Virus record (IMG/VR): IMGVR_UViG_3300023273_000760
Location: 1-64,000 of that record
Strand: one strand, 5' to 3'
Source: a virus
DNA: 64,000 nt
Shown piece by piece: positions 36,901-45,595 of this stretch. Below the pieces are notes generated by a model, which saw nothing but the letters and a program-made list of their open reading frames with translations, did no database searches and was not told where the DNA came from. Every line of letters starts with the position of its first letter. The stretch's first letter is position 1. The position numbers and the translations under genes were made by a program.

Positions 36901-39900
36901 GATTCGGAGAAAGTAGATATTAACTACGGATCAAGTGTTGCTGTTTCTGATGATGGCAAATTTATTGCTGTAGGTGCAACTAATTGGAGCACAACTTATA
37001 CAAATGCTGGTGCAGTTTATCTATATGAATCAATTCACGGAACATTTAGTCTAGTACAAACACTAACTGGTCCAAAAGGATTACCAAATGAAAAGTTTGG
37101 TTCTAAAGTAAAATTTAGTGGAGACAGATTAGTTATTACATCATCAGGCGGAGATTCAACAAGCATAACAGAATTTGATGCAAACTTAACATTATTTGAT
37201 AACGGAACAACGTTGTTTAATACAACACTTACTGATACAGGTGAGATATTTGTATTTGAATTAACAGGAAATAGATATGTTTATGCTGATAAAATTAAAA
37301 ACTCAGATCCAAATGTTGTATACTTTGGTGAAGTATTAGCAGTTAGCAATAATCACATTTATGCAGGATTACCTACTTACTTAAACGAAGAAGAAAATAG
37401 TTCTCCGGGCGCAGTATTTGATTATAGAAGCCCTTCAACAGGTAAGTTATGGACAAGAAAGCGTCAAGCAAGACCAGTTGTTGATGTTAACAAAATTAAA
37501 AGTGTTAGTATTTACAACAAACAAACTAATGTTGTAGATGAGTATCTTGATTATATTGATCCGCTACAAGGAAAAATTGCCGGACCGGCAGAAGTTGAAT
37601 TATCATATAAAACTACATATGATCCTGCAAGTTATAATATTGTAGATGATAGTGTAGTAGGGGTAGTTAAAGATGCTACTATTTTTAATACAGTTGATAT
37701 AGTTGGTAAACTATGGTGGGATATTGATGCTGTAAGATTTATTAATCCTTATAGTAATACTGGAAATATTTTTAGTGTTACAAATCAGTTTAATACAATT
37801 TTTCCAGGTACTGAAGTTGAAATTTATGAATGGGTAGAGACAACATTATTACCAAGCGAATGGGACGAAGATGCAGATACAGAAGAAGGACTTACACGTG
37901 GTATTAGCGGAAAATCTAAATACGGCGACAGTGTATATTCAACTAGAAGAGTATATGACGAACCTGCACAAAAGTTTACAAATTACAATTATTTCTGGGT
38001 AAGAAATAAAAAAACAGTTCCAGATGTACCAGGTAGATCAATTAGTGGTGCCGATGTTCAAGAATTAATTAGAGATCCTAATGGTCAAGGATACAAATAT
38101 GTAAACTTATTAAGAGATAATGAGTGGGCGTTACATAATTTAGGATCAAGTATTACAGGAAAAGATAGTGTTATTAAATTTAGTTATTGGACTATTGATA
38201 ACCTTGAACAGAATATTCATAATCAGTATAATATTATTACTGATGGACTTGGTACAAGTATTCCTAAATCAGACTTAGAAGAAAAATGGTTTGATAGTTT
38301 AATTGGGTTTGACAAACAAGGTAGAGAAATTCCTGACAGACAGTTAGGAAATCAAGACAAATACGGAGTACTAAACAACCCACGACAAACTATGTTTGTT
38401 AACAGAGTTGAAGCACTTAAACAAGCAATTGAAAGAGTAAACATTGTATTAAAACAAAATGTATTAATTGATGATTTTGATTTATCAGATCTAGATAGTA
38501 ATGATCCTAAACCAACCCTAGCATCAAGACTTTATGATTTGACAATTGATACAGATTTAGAACTTCAATATGTTTCAGTTAGTAAAGTAAGAACTGCACA
38601 ACTTAATGCAACTATAATTGATGGTAAATTAATTAGAGTAGATATTGTTGACGGAGGAAGAGGCTATAAAACAAATCCAACAGTAGAGTTTGTTACTACA
38701 GCAGGAGAAAATGCTGAAGTTGCTCTTGAAATTAACAGCATTGGATCGGTTATTAGTGCAACAGTAATTAATCAAGGTTCAAATTACAGCAGTACAGACG
38801 TAATTACCGTACGTAAGTTTTCTGTGTTAGTTAATACAGACACTTCTTATGCTAATAGATGGTCAGTTTACGAGTACGTTGGCGGCAATTATCCGTGGAA
38901 TAGAATTATTAGTCAAAGTTATGATGTAAGAGATTATTGGAGTTATGATAATTGGTATGCAGAAGGTTATAATGAATTAACTAAAGCAGATTTCGTAATT
39001 GACGAAACATACGAATTAGAATCGTTAGATGACGTTTATGGTCAAATTGTAAAAATTAACAATGTAGGTTCCGGCGGCTGGTTACTTTTACGTAAAATTG
39101 ACGAACAAGTAAATGTTGATTATACTATTAACTATGAAACAATCGGTAGAGAAAATGCTACAGTACAACTATCTAAAGCATTGTACGATTATAGCGATGA
39201 ATTAGTTGGTTATGATAGTTTTGGATATGATGATAGTGCGTTTGATTTAATACCAGTTCAAGAATTAAGAATTATACTGTCATCATTACGTGATAAAATA
39301 TTTGTTGATGACTTAGCAATTCATTATAATGAATTATTCTTTGCACAAATGCGTTATATTTTAAGTGAACAACCATTTATTGATTGGGCATTTAAAACTT
39401 CATTTGTTAAAGCAAAGCATAATGTTGGTAAACTAAGAAAAGACATTACATTTAATAATGACTTCTTAGAAAGTTATGAAGAATATGTAAAAGAAGTTAA
39501 ACCTTATAAAACTAAAATTAGAGAATACTTATCAACATATGAAGGTGATGATAATACTCAAACAATCGTTACTGATTTTGATTTGCCACCTTACTATAGT
39601 GATGCTAGAGGAAAAATTGTTCCTGTAGATACTAGAGTAGTAAATGATACTGTACAAGTAAACGGTATCACATCTTATCCACAAAAGCACTGGTTAGAAA
39701 ATGTAAGTTTTAAAATTAAAGAAATTAATATTTACGAAGCAGGTTCGGGTTATCTAAATGCACCATCAGTTGAAATATCCGGCGGCGGCGGCACCGGCGC
39801 TGTTGCTGAAGCGTACATTGGTAAAAACGGATCTATATCTGAGATTAGAATTACTAATCCGGGTACAGGATATATTTCAGCACCTACTATTACTTTAAAT

Positions 39901-42885
39901 GGTTCTCCAGGAGATAACGGAACAGTTGCTAAAGCAAGTGCAGTTATTGGAGATTCAAATTTACGTGCTACACACTTAGCCGTTAAGTTTGATAGAGTAA
40001 CTGGTGCGTTCTTTATAACAACACTTGATGAAACAGAAACATTTACTGGAACAGGCGGAAGATATAAATTTACTTTAAAATGGCCAGTAGATTTAAGAAC
40101 AAATAAAATTAAAATTACTATCGGAGACGACGAAATACTGTCAAGAGATTATACTATTACTAATGTTAATGACAGTAATGGTAGAACACATGATAGAAAA
40201 ATAGGCCAAATTGTTTTTAATACTCCTCCTGCTAATAACAAAACTATAACAATTGAGTATTTTAAAGATATATCATTATTAACTGCGGCAGATAGAATTA
40301 ACTTATTCTACAATCCAACTACAGGACAGTTAGCAAATGACTTAGGGCAATTACTTGACGGCATTGACTACGGTGGTGTTCAAGTTAAGAGTTTCAACTT
40401 TGGCGGTGGCTCGGGTTGGAGTGCAGATTCGTGGTTTACTTCTGCATATGATACATATGATAATACATATGAAGATGAAGTATTCCGTTTAAGTGATGAC
40501 AGTACAAAAATTTACGACTTTGCTAAAGCATTAGAAACAGGTATTGAATATAATGTTTATAAAAATGGTATAAGAATTGATGATCCTAACTTTGGAACAG
40601 GAAATCCTGTTACAAATCCAAATGCAATCATCCAAAGTATTACTGGAGCAAGCCAAACAGGATTTATTTTAACTGATGATGGTACTATTGTTGAGTCTAC
40701 GGTAATCAAATTTGATGAAGAGATTTTACCAACACAATCAGGCGATGTAATTGTTATTCGCAAAAATACATCAGACGGTTCGTTTATTCCTGATCCAAGA
40801 GCATATGATACATTAATTACCGGCGGTGACTTAGCATATGCAACTGCTTCAGGTATAAATCCAGAAGATATTGTTATCGACGGTGACGGATTTGTTACAC
40901 CTACAACATCTAAAGGACCAGAGGAACTTATTCCTGGACAAGTTCTTGATACATTAGATATTAAAGTATACGATAGAGTTGGTGAAGGCGGAAGTAGAAT
41001 TGAAAGTGTAGCATATGTTGGAGATAATGTTACAAAGATATTTAACTATGATGGTCAACCACAAAGTAAGTTTGCTATTTTTGTTAAAGTAAACAACATT
41101 GTTAGAACAGATTATACAGTAGATTATAAAAACAAAACAATAACATTTACTTCAGCACCAGCAATTAATAGTTCTGTAAACATTATTACAATGAGCGGCA
41201 ATGGTGAGGAAATATTAGATCTAGATACATTTACTGGAGACGGCTCAACAATTCAATTCCTTACAAGAGTTGACTGGAAAGATGAACTTAACAGTTTAAT
41301 CACAGTTAATGGCGAGAAAGTTGATTATATTTTAGAAACAACAGACAGTTCATATGATACTGCTAACAAAGTTGCAATTACATTTGGTCAAGCACCGGCT
41401 GAAGGTGCAGTAATTAATTATGGAATTTATGCAAGTAACGCACAAACATTTAGTGAAATTAAAACTGATAATATTAGATCAGATGGAAGTACATCAACAT
41501 ATGAATTAAGTTTAACTCCATTTAGTAGTTTACCAGCAAGTCATAACTTAATTGTTAGAGTTGGTGATAACATTCTTAACGCAGGATACAACGAATCATT
41601 TATTATTGATGACAGAGTAGAATATGCATTACGTAACTGGCAACAACCAGGCGGTACATTAGGTGCTAATGATATCTTAGTATTATTGAACGGCGTAGAA
41701 CTTACATATACTATAGATTATATTTTCCGTCCTGCAAACTCTAGTGTTGAAATTTTTGAAAACGTTAAAGTTCCTGGAGCAAGACTAGATGTGTATGTAA
41801 CTGTTGACGGAGAATACACAGTAAGTGGAAATACAATTACACTTAACACAGTTCCACCTGAAGACGAAATTTTTAGAGTAACACATTTTAGTAGACACGA
41901 TATTCAAGAAATTGATCGTAAAAATTATGACATTGTAACAAGAACTACACTAAACTTTGAAAGTGCTGGCGATATTGAATACAATCATTTGAAAGCAGGT
42001 CTAATTAAACTTGAGAGACAAACTATTGATGCTGAGTATGTTTGGATTATTGTTAATGGAAAGATTCAAACACCTAGTGTTGATTATAAAGTAACAAATG
42101 ACAGATTCTTTGTGCGTATGGCAACACCGTTAAATGAAAACGATGCTGTTGAAGTAATTCAGTTTGCTGAATCAGGACCAACAGTTTCTAAGTTTGGATT
42201 TAGACAATTTAAAGATATGTTGAATAGAACAGTTTATAAACGTTTAGGTGATGTGAATAAGTATAGACTACAAGCAGATTTAAAACAGTTTGACAAAGAA
42301 ATTTTAGTTGAAAACGGTGAAACCATGTTTATACCTGATAAAGCCAATAATGTTCCAGGTGTTATATTTGTTAACGGCGAGCGTATTGAATATATGGTTA
42401 AAGACGGTAACAGTTTACAACAGTTACGTAGAGGTACATTAGGTACAGGTGTTAGAGACATTCATAATGTAGGAGACGAGTTGTTTGATCAGGGATTCCA
42501 ACAAACAATTCCATACCAAGATAAAACATTAGTTAATACATATGAAGGTGATGGCACTACATCAGAATTTACACTAGATTGGACTCCGGCTAGTGTTAAT
42601 GAATTTGAAGTATTTGTTGGTGGCAAGCGTCAACGCAAGAATGCTATGTATATGTTTGACCCAACGGTTGATCAAGATTCACCAGAAGGTGACGTATTGC
42701 AACCAGCGCAATATAGCATTTTAGGTAATACAATGACGCTATTAACTGCACCAGCAGATGGAGTTCGAATAACAGTAATTAGAAGGGTTGGAAAAGTATG
42801 GAATGACCCTGGAAAAACACTAGGTAAGACAGAAAATGCTATCGCACAGTTCTTAAGAGCGGAAGAGGTTGACTTACCTAAATAA
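27997..42885 (+). CDS. Giant baseplate/virion protein, 4,962 aa (gene-7 position)
   Basis: This single frame fills almost a quarter of the window. The N-terminal 150 residues (LPRYFRTVANKKFLNSTLDQ, then ISSYFGRRDAKAF) and its place directly after gp6 suggest the gp7-type outer wedge scaffold, but T4 gp7 has only 1,032 residues. Visible modules include chitin-binding-like segments near residues 1482, 1738, 2238 and 2849. Seven FG-GAP-like repeats (FGSSISA, FGSSTAV, YGSSVAV, FGSKVKF and others) lie near 2149, 2208, 2795, 2920, 2977, 3034 and 3110. Gly-rich GxGY repeats occur near 3540-3600 and 3910-3990, and GDG-T--F beta modules near 4342-4480 and 4849-4935. It may serve as the outer baseplate and carbohydrate-contacting apparatus. 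Confidence 0.75.
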   Translation: MAFENDQNEFPIQPGDNENEKRTSLQHLPRYFRTVANKKFLNSTLDQLMQPGEIEKISSYFGRRDAKAFRPDDNYIDDVNSDRENYQLEPSVVIKDQFNNVDFYKDYNDFINQLSAFGNSNTNHSKINAQEYYAWNPHIDWDKFVNFREYYWLPAGPQVLPIYGQNKEIVSTFKVTIEENDDNVAYKFTPTGLTQNPTLKLYKGQTYIFEVDTPGYPIAFATNRAFTPGQAIVTETVEGVIAPGKFEAELYDFDGYDTGEYIVEPVEGGIEGFTQGDNISTLWTDGIESATVFVEKGKIKFTVPLDAPDKLFYISKDDVNTSGLINIFNILENTEINVEEEILQKKTYQTRTDVELSNGMLVEFLGDVTPAKYAQGTWYVEGVGDSINLIAKSDLEITGPYSESVFVPFDSDNFDKLPFGQALNYPKDKDYITINRAAIDGNPWTRHNRWFHRSVIETVARENGTPIDIDQSARATRPIIEFDAGLRLYNFGSKFKTNVDLIDDKTIDVFSLIEGSIGYNIDGIDLADGLRILFTADPDQRVNGKIYKVKFIDHNSIRQIALQEESDTDPLTNETVLIKAGIENQGKIYWYNGTKWIKAQEKISANQPPYFNLYSSSDENFDSYISTTFKGTKLFSYKVGTGTNDSVLGFPLSYRNIENSGDILFNFDLLNDEFTYQVNQVQYTQKTDTTTLRKYTDLNTYENVSGWKKATTESQQKVIRQYVVEGQKNNFAIDVYNRSGDLNELEVSVWVNNERRADWEINRENGVAYITFTNDLTTGDNIILRCTSEADKNSNGKYEFPINLQNNPLNQNIVNFTYGEVNDHVNSIIENVNEFSGVFPGVSNLRDLGQLSEYGTKFTQHSGALPLAIYHITNKDFNMVKAIRYARKEYAKFKRSFINIASNLGIDGSARTLVDKIIEKWQSDKSKQSAFYWTDMIGNGAKKVREFNVVDTGNRFYSLTTPFSLLDISAKAVYVYKNDQQLMHSVDYTFTDEGFIRLEDSLEIAVNDVITIYEYESTDASYIPPTPTKLGLWPLHFPVKYTDNTYRTPQVVIKGHDGSIIKAYGDYRDDVILELEKRIYNNIKVQYDKDIFDIDSFVGHRSRETQFTKNNIDDIIITDFIEWLSIAGDPDYTDFSFYDREDSFTWNYSIMSDPDGKPLNGFWRSVYNEYLSTDTPNTTPWKILGFVEMPTWWTEVYGPAPYTKENLILWEDLEVGRVREPNKPIRYRPNYARKDLTKYVPVNSQGQLVSPYESGYARGLIAPDTNKAFVFGDEAPTETAWRRSSELPFALINAWLICQPAKVIGTGFDRARIVRSAANELIYNTSNKRLTPTDIIFPNTAESQTRVTTAGLVNYMFNYINADVTKLNETYSEQVKTIGVQLGFKMGGFSTPAKFKLLLDSRTPSNKGNVFIPEENYKIFFNVSTPIDTVSYSGVIIEKNASGFVVKGYDRSRPYFLYNKPIDRASDPVVNIGGVSEPFLEWQNGEQYRVGQIVRNGDNFFRVKVTHTGAGFNLDNFTRLAELPIEGGVEGVIRRNFELDATQLKYGTLMRTPQEVIDFLLGYGQWLEYKGFSFDNFNREIETIENWELSAREFLFWTTQNWSSGALLTLSPSASNLKFSKDYAVVDNIFDNFYDYTLLKADGQKLSENFANTIRTNQNEFGLKLKNTADGIYFLKLPLVQKEHVVLIDNTTVFNDTIYSPASGYRQARIKGVGYRTSGWNGSFDVPGFTYNDVRIKDWEENTDYAIADIVKHKTFYYSAKKKIPGSLNFDDTEWYRLPQEPKSELIPNFDYKANQFADFYDLDTDNFDSEQQRIAQHLIGYQKRQYLENIIPDPVSQYKFYQGFIQDKGTQNSLSKLFDALSNTENSSLEFFEEWAFKVGQYGASGGFEEVEYLIDESKMRLQPQPFQLVQNIDPQATDLVYRYAKNDVYSKPENYNHTPFPTKDLSDSDSYIKTAGYVAEDDIDFKFTNYDSILDFSVKSVSVGQYVWVSKRGQSWDVLRQTETPFKVKSIINSDSSSSIEIELNRVPQFEKDDIIGVLGTIPDSERFYKVKRVSLNIVYAETTGEVPDVPEANGFLVKLNSVRVPSLTDVNAVVTRDNYSANERVWVDSDEVNRWTVLENTNNYKLNQKSYNATLDGVFGSDTRRFGSSISANDINTVVAVGVPNPTNTSLGRVDIHYRAAENLNMIQSQVLDCPPNLFTGGESFGSSTAVSTDGKFIVVGIPYAGNVKTTYKGTFDPVSTYQQDDIVQYTNQFWKAKTTVFPSDDSLAYPSFASHVNAVVGTDDDGVYDNLWLILRGNFTFQEEVTDHVLIRAQSVQYEGSAVGDKLQLIWNSKNTRYPSGVNPFNDSNILSSDFFTGEHIIEEKVDDILLVDNTQAIPDIGETISSDIALGIVVYKYTTGDNRTLIYVNETNGDFADEGTLTVGDINIGSYERAVQQPNDDLAGWWKIPVGQTFNVTQTIETKPYLIVQDIIKQAEVRTVNYWENVYNIVDDADPGVPSYIETLTWNSEAGYEISDKWVFRLPKTLENDITAPNDEFQFWFNEYRNADGIVQEPSVIAPELDHDYLNRTTHRVYDIWDGWANVNLTNFDNSGSPTPGDPDYNPNYGNPYIPVVGDIVRDNDTLATGEVMYVEKVFNNLRLFLRNTTGTWKKGSEFGNISSLSIVEGSQGAGTIRLVGTTIGVYLTNNTVGPLIVIDRGENLTPGSTRTLQNFEYWVYKQTVIQGSPREANPPSLSNNDWTRVYNIPVTETGIASGLVRQGAYAVYERNASNFYVLTNVYTMPDSTNYKHLGATIDLITRPDGSRAIYISSKGNNTFAEPGRINIINYDESLGWQLGSDENYRGEHDPTITYYEGEYVKYAEEIYQATTNVLPRAFNLADWVLVETGVDLNGYIPNNTGFIVGNDSALETSNLLQFGSNYDVSKNGHVLASVVKYGDQVDSALSTPKLAIYRLINGQFLWDQLVDSEKVDINYGSSVAVSDDGKFIAVGATNWSTTYTNAGAVYLYESIHGTFSLVQTLTGPKGLPNEKFGSKVKFSGDRLVITSSGGDSTSITEFDANLTLFDNGTTLFNTTLTDTGEIFVFELTGNRYVYADKIKNSDPNVVYFGEVLAVSNNHIYAGLPTYLNEEENSSPGAVFDYRSPSTGKLWTRKRQARPVVDVNKIKSVSIYNKQTNVVDEYLDYIDPLQGKIAGPAEVELSYKTTYDPASYNIVDDSVVGVVKDATIFNTVDIVGKLWWDIDAVRFINPYSNTGNIFSVTNQFNTIFPGTEVEIYEWVETTLLPSEWDEDADTEEGLTRGISGKSKYGDSVYSTRRVYDEPAQKFTNYNYFWVRNKKTVPDVPGRSISGADVQELIRDPNGQGYKYVNLLRDNEWALHNLGSSITGKDSVIKFSYWTIDNLEQNIHNQYNIITDGLGTSIPKSDLEEKWFDSLIGFDKQGREIPDRQLGNQDKYGVLNNPRQTMFVNRVEALKQAIERVNIVLKQNVLIDDFDLSDLDSNDPKPTLASRLYDLTIDTDLELQYVSVSKVRTAQLNATIIDGKLIRVDIVDGGRGYKTNPTVEFVTTAGENAEVALEINSIGSVISATVINQGSNYSSTDVITVRKFSVLVNTDTSYANRWSVYEYVGGNYPWNRIISQSYDVRDYWSYDNWYAEGYNELTKADFVIDETYELESLDDVYGQIVKINNVGSGGWLLLRKIDEQVNVDYTINYETIGRENATVQLSKALYDYSDELVGYDSFGYDDSAFDLIPVQELRIILSSLRDKIFVDDLAIHYNELFFAQMRYILSEQPFIDWAFKTSFVKAKHNVGKLRKDITFNNDFLESYEEYVKEVKPYKTKIREYLSTYEGDDNTQTIVTDFDLPPYYSDARGKIVPVDTRVVNDTVQVNGITSYPQKHWLENVSFKIKEINIYEAGSGYLNAPSVEISGGGGTGAVAEAYIGKNGSISEIRITNPGTGYISAPTITLNGSPGDNGTVAKASAVIGDSNLRATHLAVKFDRVTGAFFITTLDETETFTGTGGRYKFTLKWPVDLRTNKIKITIGDDEILSRDYTITNVNDSNGRTHDRKIGQIVFNTPPANNKTITIEYFKDISLLTAADRINLFYNPTTGQLANDLGQLLDGIDYGGVQVKSFNFGGGSGWSADSWFTSAYDTYDNTYEDEVFRLSDDSTKIYDFAKALETGIEYNVYKNGIRIDDPNFGTGNPVTNPNAIIQSITGASQTGFILTDDGTIVESTVIKFDEEILPTQSGDVIVIRKNTSDGSFIPDPRAYDTLITGGDLAYATASGINPEDIVIDGDGFVTPTTSKGPEELIPGQVLDTLDIKVYDRVGEGGSRIESVAYVGDNVTKIFNYDGQPQSKFAIFVKVNNIVRTDYTVDYKNKTITFTSAPAINSSVNIITMSGNGEEILDLDTFTGDGSTIQFLTRVDWKDELNSLITVNGEKVDYILETTDSSYDTANKVAITFGQAPAEGAVINYGIYASNAQTFSEIKTDNIRSDGSTSTYELSLTPFSSLPASHNLIVRVGDNILNAGYNESFIIDDRVEYALRNWQQPGGTLGANDILVLLNGVELTYTIDYIFRPANSSVEIFENVKVPGARLDVYVTVDGEYTVSGNTITLNTVPPEDEIFRVTHFSRHDIQEIDRKNYDIVTRTTLNFESAGDIEYNHLKAGLIKLERQTIDAEYVWIIVNGKIQTPSVDYKVTNDRFFVRMATPLNENDAVEVIQFAESGPTVSKFGFRQFKDMLNRTVYKRLGDVNKYRLQADLKQFDKEILVENGETMFIPDKANNVPGVIFVNGERIEYMVKDGNSLQQLRRGTLGTGVRDIHNVGDELFDQGFQQTIPYQDKTLVNTYEGDGTTSEFTLDWTPASVNEFEVFVGGKRQRKNAMYMFDPTVDQDSPEGDVLQPAQYSILGNTMTLLTAPADGVRITVIRRVGKVWNDPGKTLGKTENAIAQFLRAEEVDLPK

Positions 42886-42888
42886 ATA
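42881..42888 (+). promoter_or_regulatory. Late promoter box overlapping the giant gene's stop
   Basis: AATAAATAC spans the TAA stop and lies 18 nt before the next ATG, with GTAGGAAAA as ribosome site. Confidence 0.7.
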
Positions 42889-42906
42889 CAATGTAGGAAA
42901 ACACAA

Positions 42907-43521
42907 ATGACAGATAATTTATTAGATAAAAACGGAGTGTTAGTGCAGGGTCATATTAAGATATATAACCCCGAGACTAGCGAAATTTACATTGATAAGC
43001 GCAATGCAATTCACTATGAGAATATGAGTATTGCACTTGCTGAATCATTGGCCAACGCAGGACAGGGATTTGTATACGAAATGGCATTTGGGAACGGTGG
43101 TACTAGTGTTGATCCTACAGGCATTATTACATACTTAACACCAAATAGCACTGGTACAAATGCTTCATTATACAACCAAACTTATAAAAAGGTTGTTGAT
43201 GACAGATCAGCAAATAACGTAGATCCAAATAGAAACAAAATTGAAACACGACACGTTACAGGCACTAGTTATACAGATATCTTAGTAAGTTGTTTGTTAG
43301 ACTACGGTGAACCAAACGGGCAAGAAGCAAACGATACTGCTACTAATACAGAAAGTTCATTTGTATTTGACGAACTAGGATTAGTAAGTTATAGTCCAAC
43401 TGGTGACGGCAAACTTCTTACACACGTTATTTTCCATCCTGTACAAAAGTCGTTAAACAGATTAATTCAAATTGATTATACAGTTAGAGTACAATCATTA
43501 ACTGGTTTTAACGAGGGGTAA
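42907..43521 (+). CDS. Virion structural protein, 204 aa
   Basis: The protein opens GVLVQGHIKIYNPETSEIYI with KRNAIHYENMSIALAESLAN, and ends HVIFHPVQKSLNRLIQIDYT. It contains GFVYEMAFGNGGTSVDPTG. I recognise the type from marine T4-like phages, where a similar protein follows the giant wedge gene and precedes the fibres. It is probably an adaptor or baseplate component, but no specific T4 equivalent is claimed. It has its own late promoter and sits 4 nt before the first fibre gene. Confidence 0.6.
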   Translation: MTDNLLDKNGVLVQGHIKIYNPETSEIYIDKRNAIHYENMSIALAESLANAGQGFVYEMAFGNGGTSVDPTGIITYLTPNSTGTNASLYNQTYKKVVDDRSANNVDPNRNKIETRHVTGTSYTDILVSCLLDYGEPNGQEANDTATNTESSFVFDELGLVSYSPTGDGKLLTHVIFHPVQKSLNRLIQIDYTVRVQSLTGFNEG

Positions 43522-43525
43522 TTAG

Positions 43526-45595
43526 ATGGCATATACTATTAACTACACTGACATTACTAATAAAGGTAGTATAGTCATTGAGGATAACACAGTTGATACG
43601 TCAACTAGTTTAAGTATCCCAGGAAGATTTACTACTGATTACGGTACGTTAATTGGTCAAAACTTTTTACAACTATTAGAAAACTTTTCAAATACAACAG
43701 CACCACAAAGACCAGTAGAAGGTCAGTTATGGTATGATACATCTATCGGTGTTAACATTCTTAAAATTTATGACGGCACTAACTGGATTGAAGCCGGAGG
43801 ATTAAAAAGAGGTGAGTCAGCACCAGATGTTGCTAATTCAGTTGCTGGAGATTTATGGGCAGATACAGACAATCAACAGTTATATTTGTATACAGGTTCA
43901 GGTTGGATTTTAGTTGGTCCAGAATTTAGTGACGGTTTAGCCGCAGGTGTTCGACCTTCAACATTAACAGGAACAGACAACGTTAATTATACAGCACTTA
44001 AAGTTGAAATAGGCGGCAAAGTACTTGCCATTTATGCTACAAGTGCATTTACTCCAAAGGCAACAATACAAGGATTTAGTTCGCTGAAGGCAGGCTTTAA
44101 TATGAGTTCTGCTGATATTACTGGCGCTGGTGTTGCAAAGTATTACGGTATTGCAGAAAAAGCAGAAAGTTTAATTATTGCTGGAGAGGCTAACCCTGTT
44201 TCAGCAGAAAATTTCTTAAGAGGCGATAAAGAGTCAATTTCTTCTAAAGGATTAATTATTAGAAATAACTCAGGTGTACAAGTTGGAAGTGATGCAGTTG
44301 TTCAAATTGGTATTGAAGGACAGAATGCAATTATTTCAAATAATACTTCTGGTGCAAACATTGACTTAAGAATTAATAATGCAGGTAACCTACAACCTGT
44401 TATCAGAATTGACTCAACACAAAAAGTTGGTATTAATAACTTATCACCAGCAGAAGCATTAGACGTAACTGGTAATGCTATTATTAGTAACAACCTTATT
44501 ATTAATGGAATTGCAGAAGCAGTTAATATTTCAACAGGTGCTATTACAACAAAAGGCGGACTTGGTGTTGCTAAGAGTGCAAGGATTGGAAATGAATTAG
44601 AAGTAGGATCAACCGCAACGTTTGGCGGATCACTACTTCCAGATACATCAAACACAAGAAGCATTGGATCTGCAATATTAAAATTTGCAGAAGTTAATGC
44701 AAATACTTTTAAAGGTAACTTAGTAGGTAATGTAACTGGAACAGTTACAGGACGTTCAGGAAGTTCAGATAAACTTGCTTCAAGAACAACATTCCAAGTT
44801 ACAGGTGACGTAACTGCTCCGAACATTATTTTTGACGGACAGTATACAGCACCAGGCGAAACTACACTAGTTAAAACATTTGATATTAGTGTTAATAGTA
44901 CATTTGTTACTAATAAGCCAAACGTTCCAACATCGAGATTTGATGACGAACTTTTAATTAATAGACTTAATGACGAAAATGGTAGCGGAACAGGTCTTAA
45001 AAAAATATCAAGAAGTAACTTGTTTAGTGCATTACCAGTTAATCCAGTTGGAATGATAGTTCCATATGCAGGAGATAACAGTACAGCATCAGATTTAAAT
45101 GGATGGTTATTATGTGACGGTAGAGAAGAATTTATTGTTGATTGGCCTCAATTGTATGAAATTATCGGAACAAAATATAAAGCAAATCCGGCGTTAGGTA
45201 AATTTGCATTACCAGACTTACGTGGTAGATTCCCGCTAGGCCAAGACAACATGGGTACACAACAAGGATCAGCAAATAGAGTTACTGATGCTAACGCTGA
45301 TACACTTGGCGGCACAGCAGGATTTGAAAAGAAACCAATTAAAGTTGAAAACTTACCAGAACACGAACACGATTTACGTGGACCAAGTGGTACACAATAT
45401 TACGTATCACGTGATGTTCAAGGTGCACCAGTAGATGCAGATGCTACAGTAGCCGATGCTCCAACAGGAACAAATGCAGGACAGAAGTTTCCATTCTCAG
45501 GAGGCGTGGTAAGTACAACAACAGTAGGACAAGATTTTGATATTATGAATCCTTACCTGGCTGTTAACTATCTAATTTACGCGGGGGCAAAATAA
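43526..45595 (+). CDS. Tail fibre with gp12-like collar domain, 689 aa
   Basis: The N-terminal 90 residues form a module shared with the next two genes (MAYTINYTDI, then IGQNFLQLLENFSN, then VEGQLWYDTS). It is probably the attachment domain to the baseplate. A beta-helical shaft follows. A tail-collar domain lies near residues 509-575 (GWLLCDGREEF, then FALPDLRGRFPLGQDNMG), as in T4 short fibres (gp12). LPEHEHD near 611 contains an H-x-H, as in metal-binding fibre tips. It most likely contacts the host receptor. It overlaps the next gene by TAATG. Confidence 0.85.
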   Translation: MAYTINYTDITNKGSIVIEDNTVDTSTSLSIPGRFTTDYGTLIGQNFLQLLENFSNTTAPQRPVEGQLWYDTSIGVNILKIYDGTNWIEAGGLKRGESAPDVANSVAGDLWADTDNQQLYLYTGSGWILVGPEFSDGLAAGVRPSTLTGTDNVNYTALKVEIGGKVLAIYATSAFTPKATIQGFSSLKAGFNMSSADITGAGVAKYYGIAEKAESLIIAGEANPVSAENFLRGDKESISSKGLIIRNNSGVQVGSDAVVQIGIEGQNAIISNNTSGANIDLRINNAGNLQPVIRIDSTQKVGINNLSPAEALDVTGNAIISNNLIINGIAEAVNISTGAITTKGGLGVAKSARIGNELEVGSTATFGGSLLPDTSNTRSIGSAILKFAEVNANTFKGNLVGNVTGTVTGRSGSSDKLASRTTFQVTGDVTAPNIIFDGQYTAPGETTLVKTFDISVNSTFVTNKPNVPTSRFDDELLINRLNDENGSGTGLKKISRSNLFSALPVNPVGMIVPYAGDNSTASDLNGWLLCDGREEFIVDWPQLYEIIGTKYKANPALGKFALPDLRGRFPLGQDNMGTQQGSANRVTDANADTLGGTAGFEKKPIKVENLPEHEHDLRGPSGTQYYVSRDVQGAPVDADATVADAPTGTNAGQKFPFSGGVVSTTTVGQDFDIMNPYLAVNYLIYAGAK

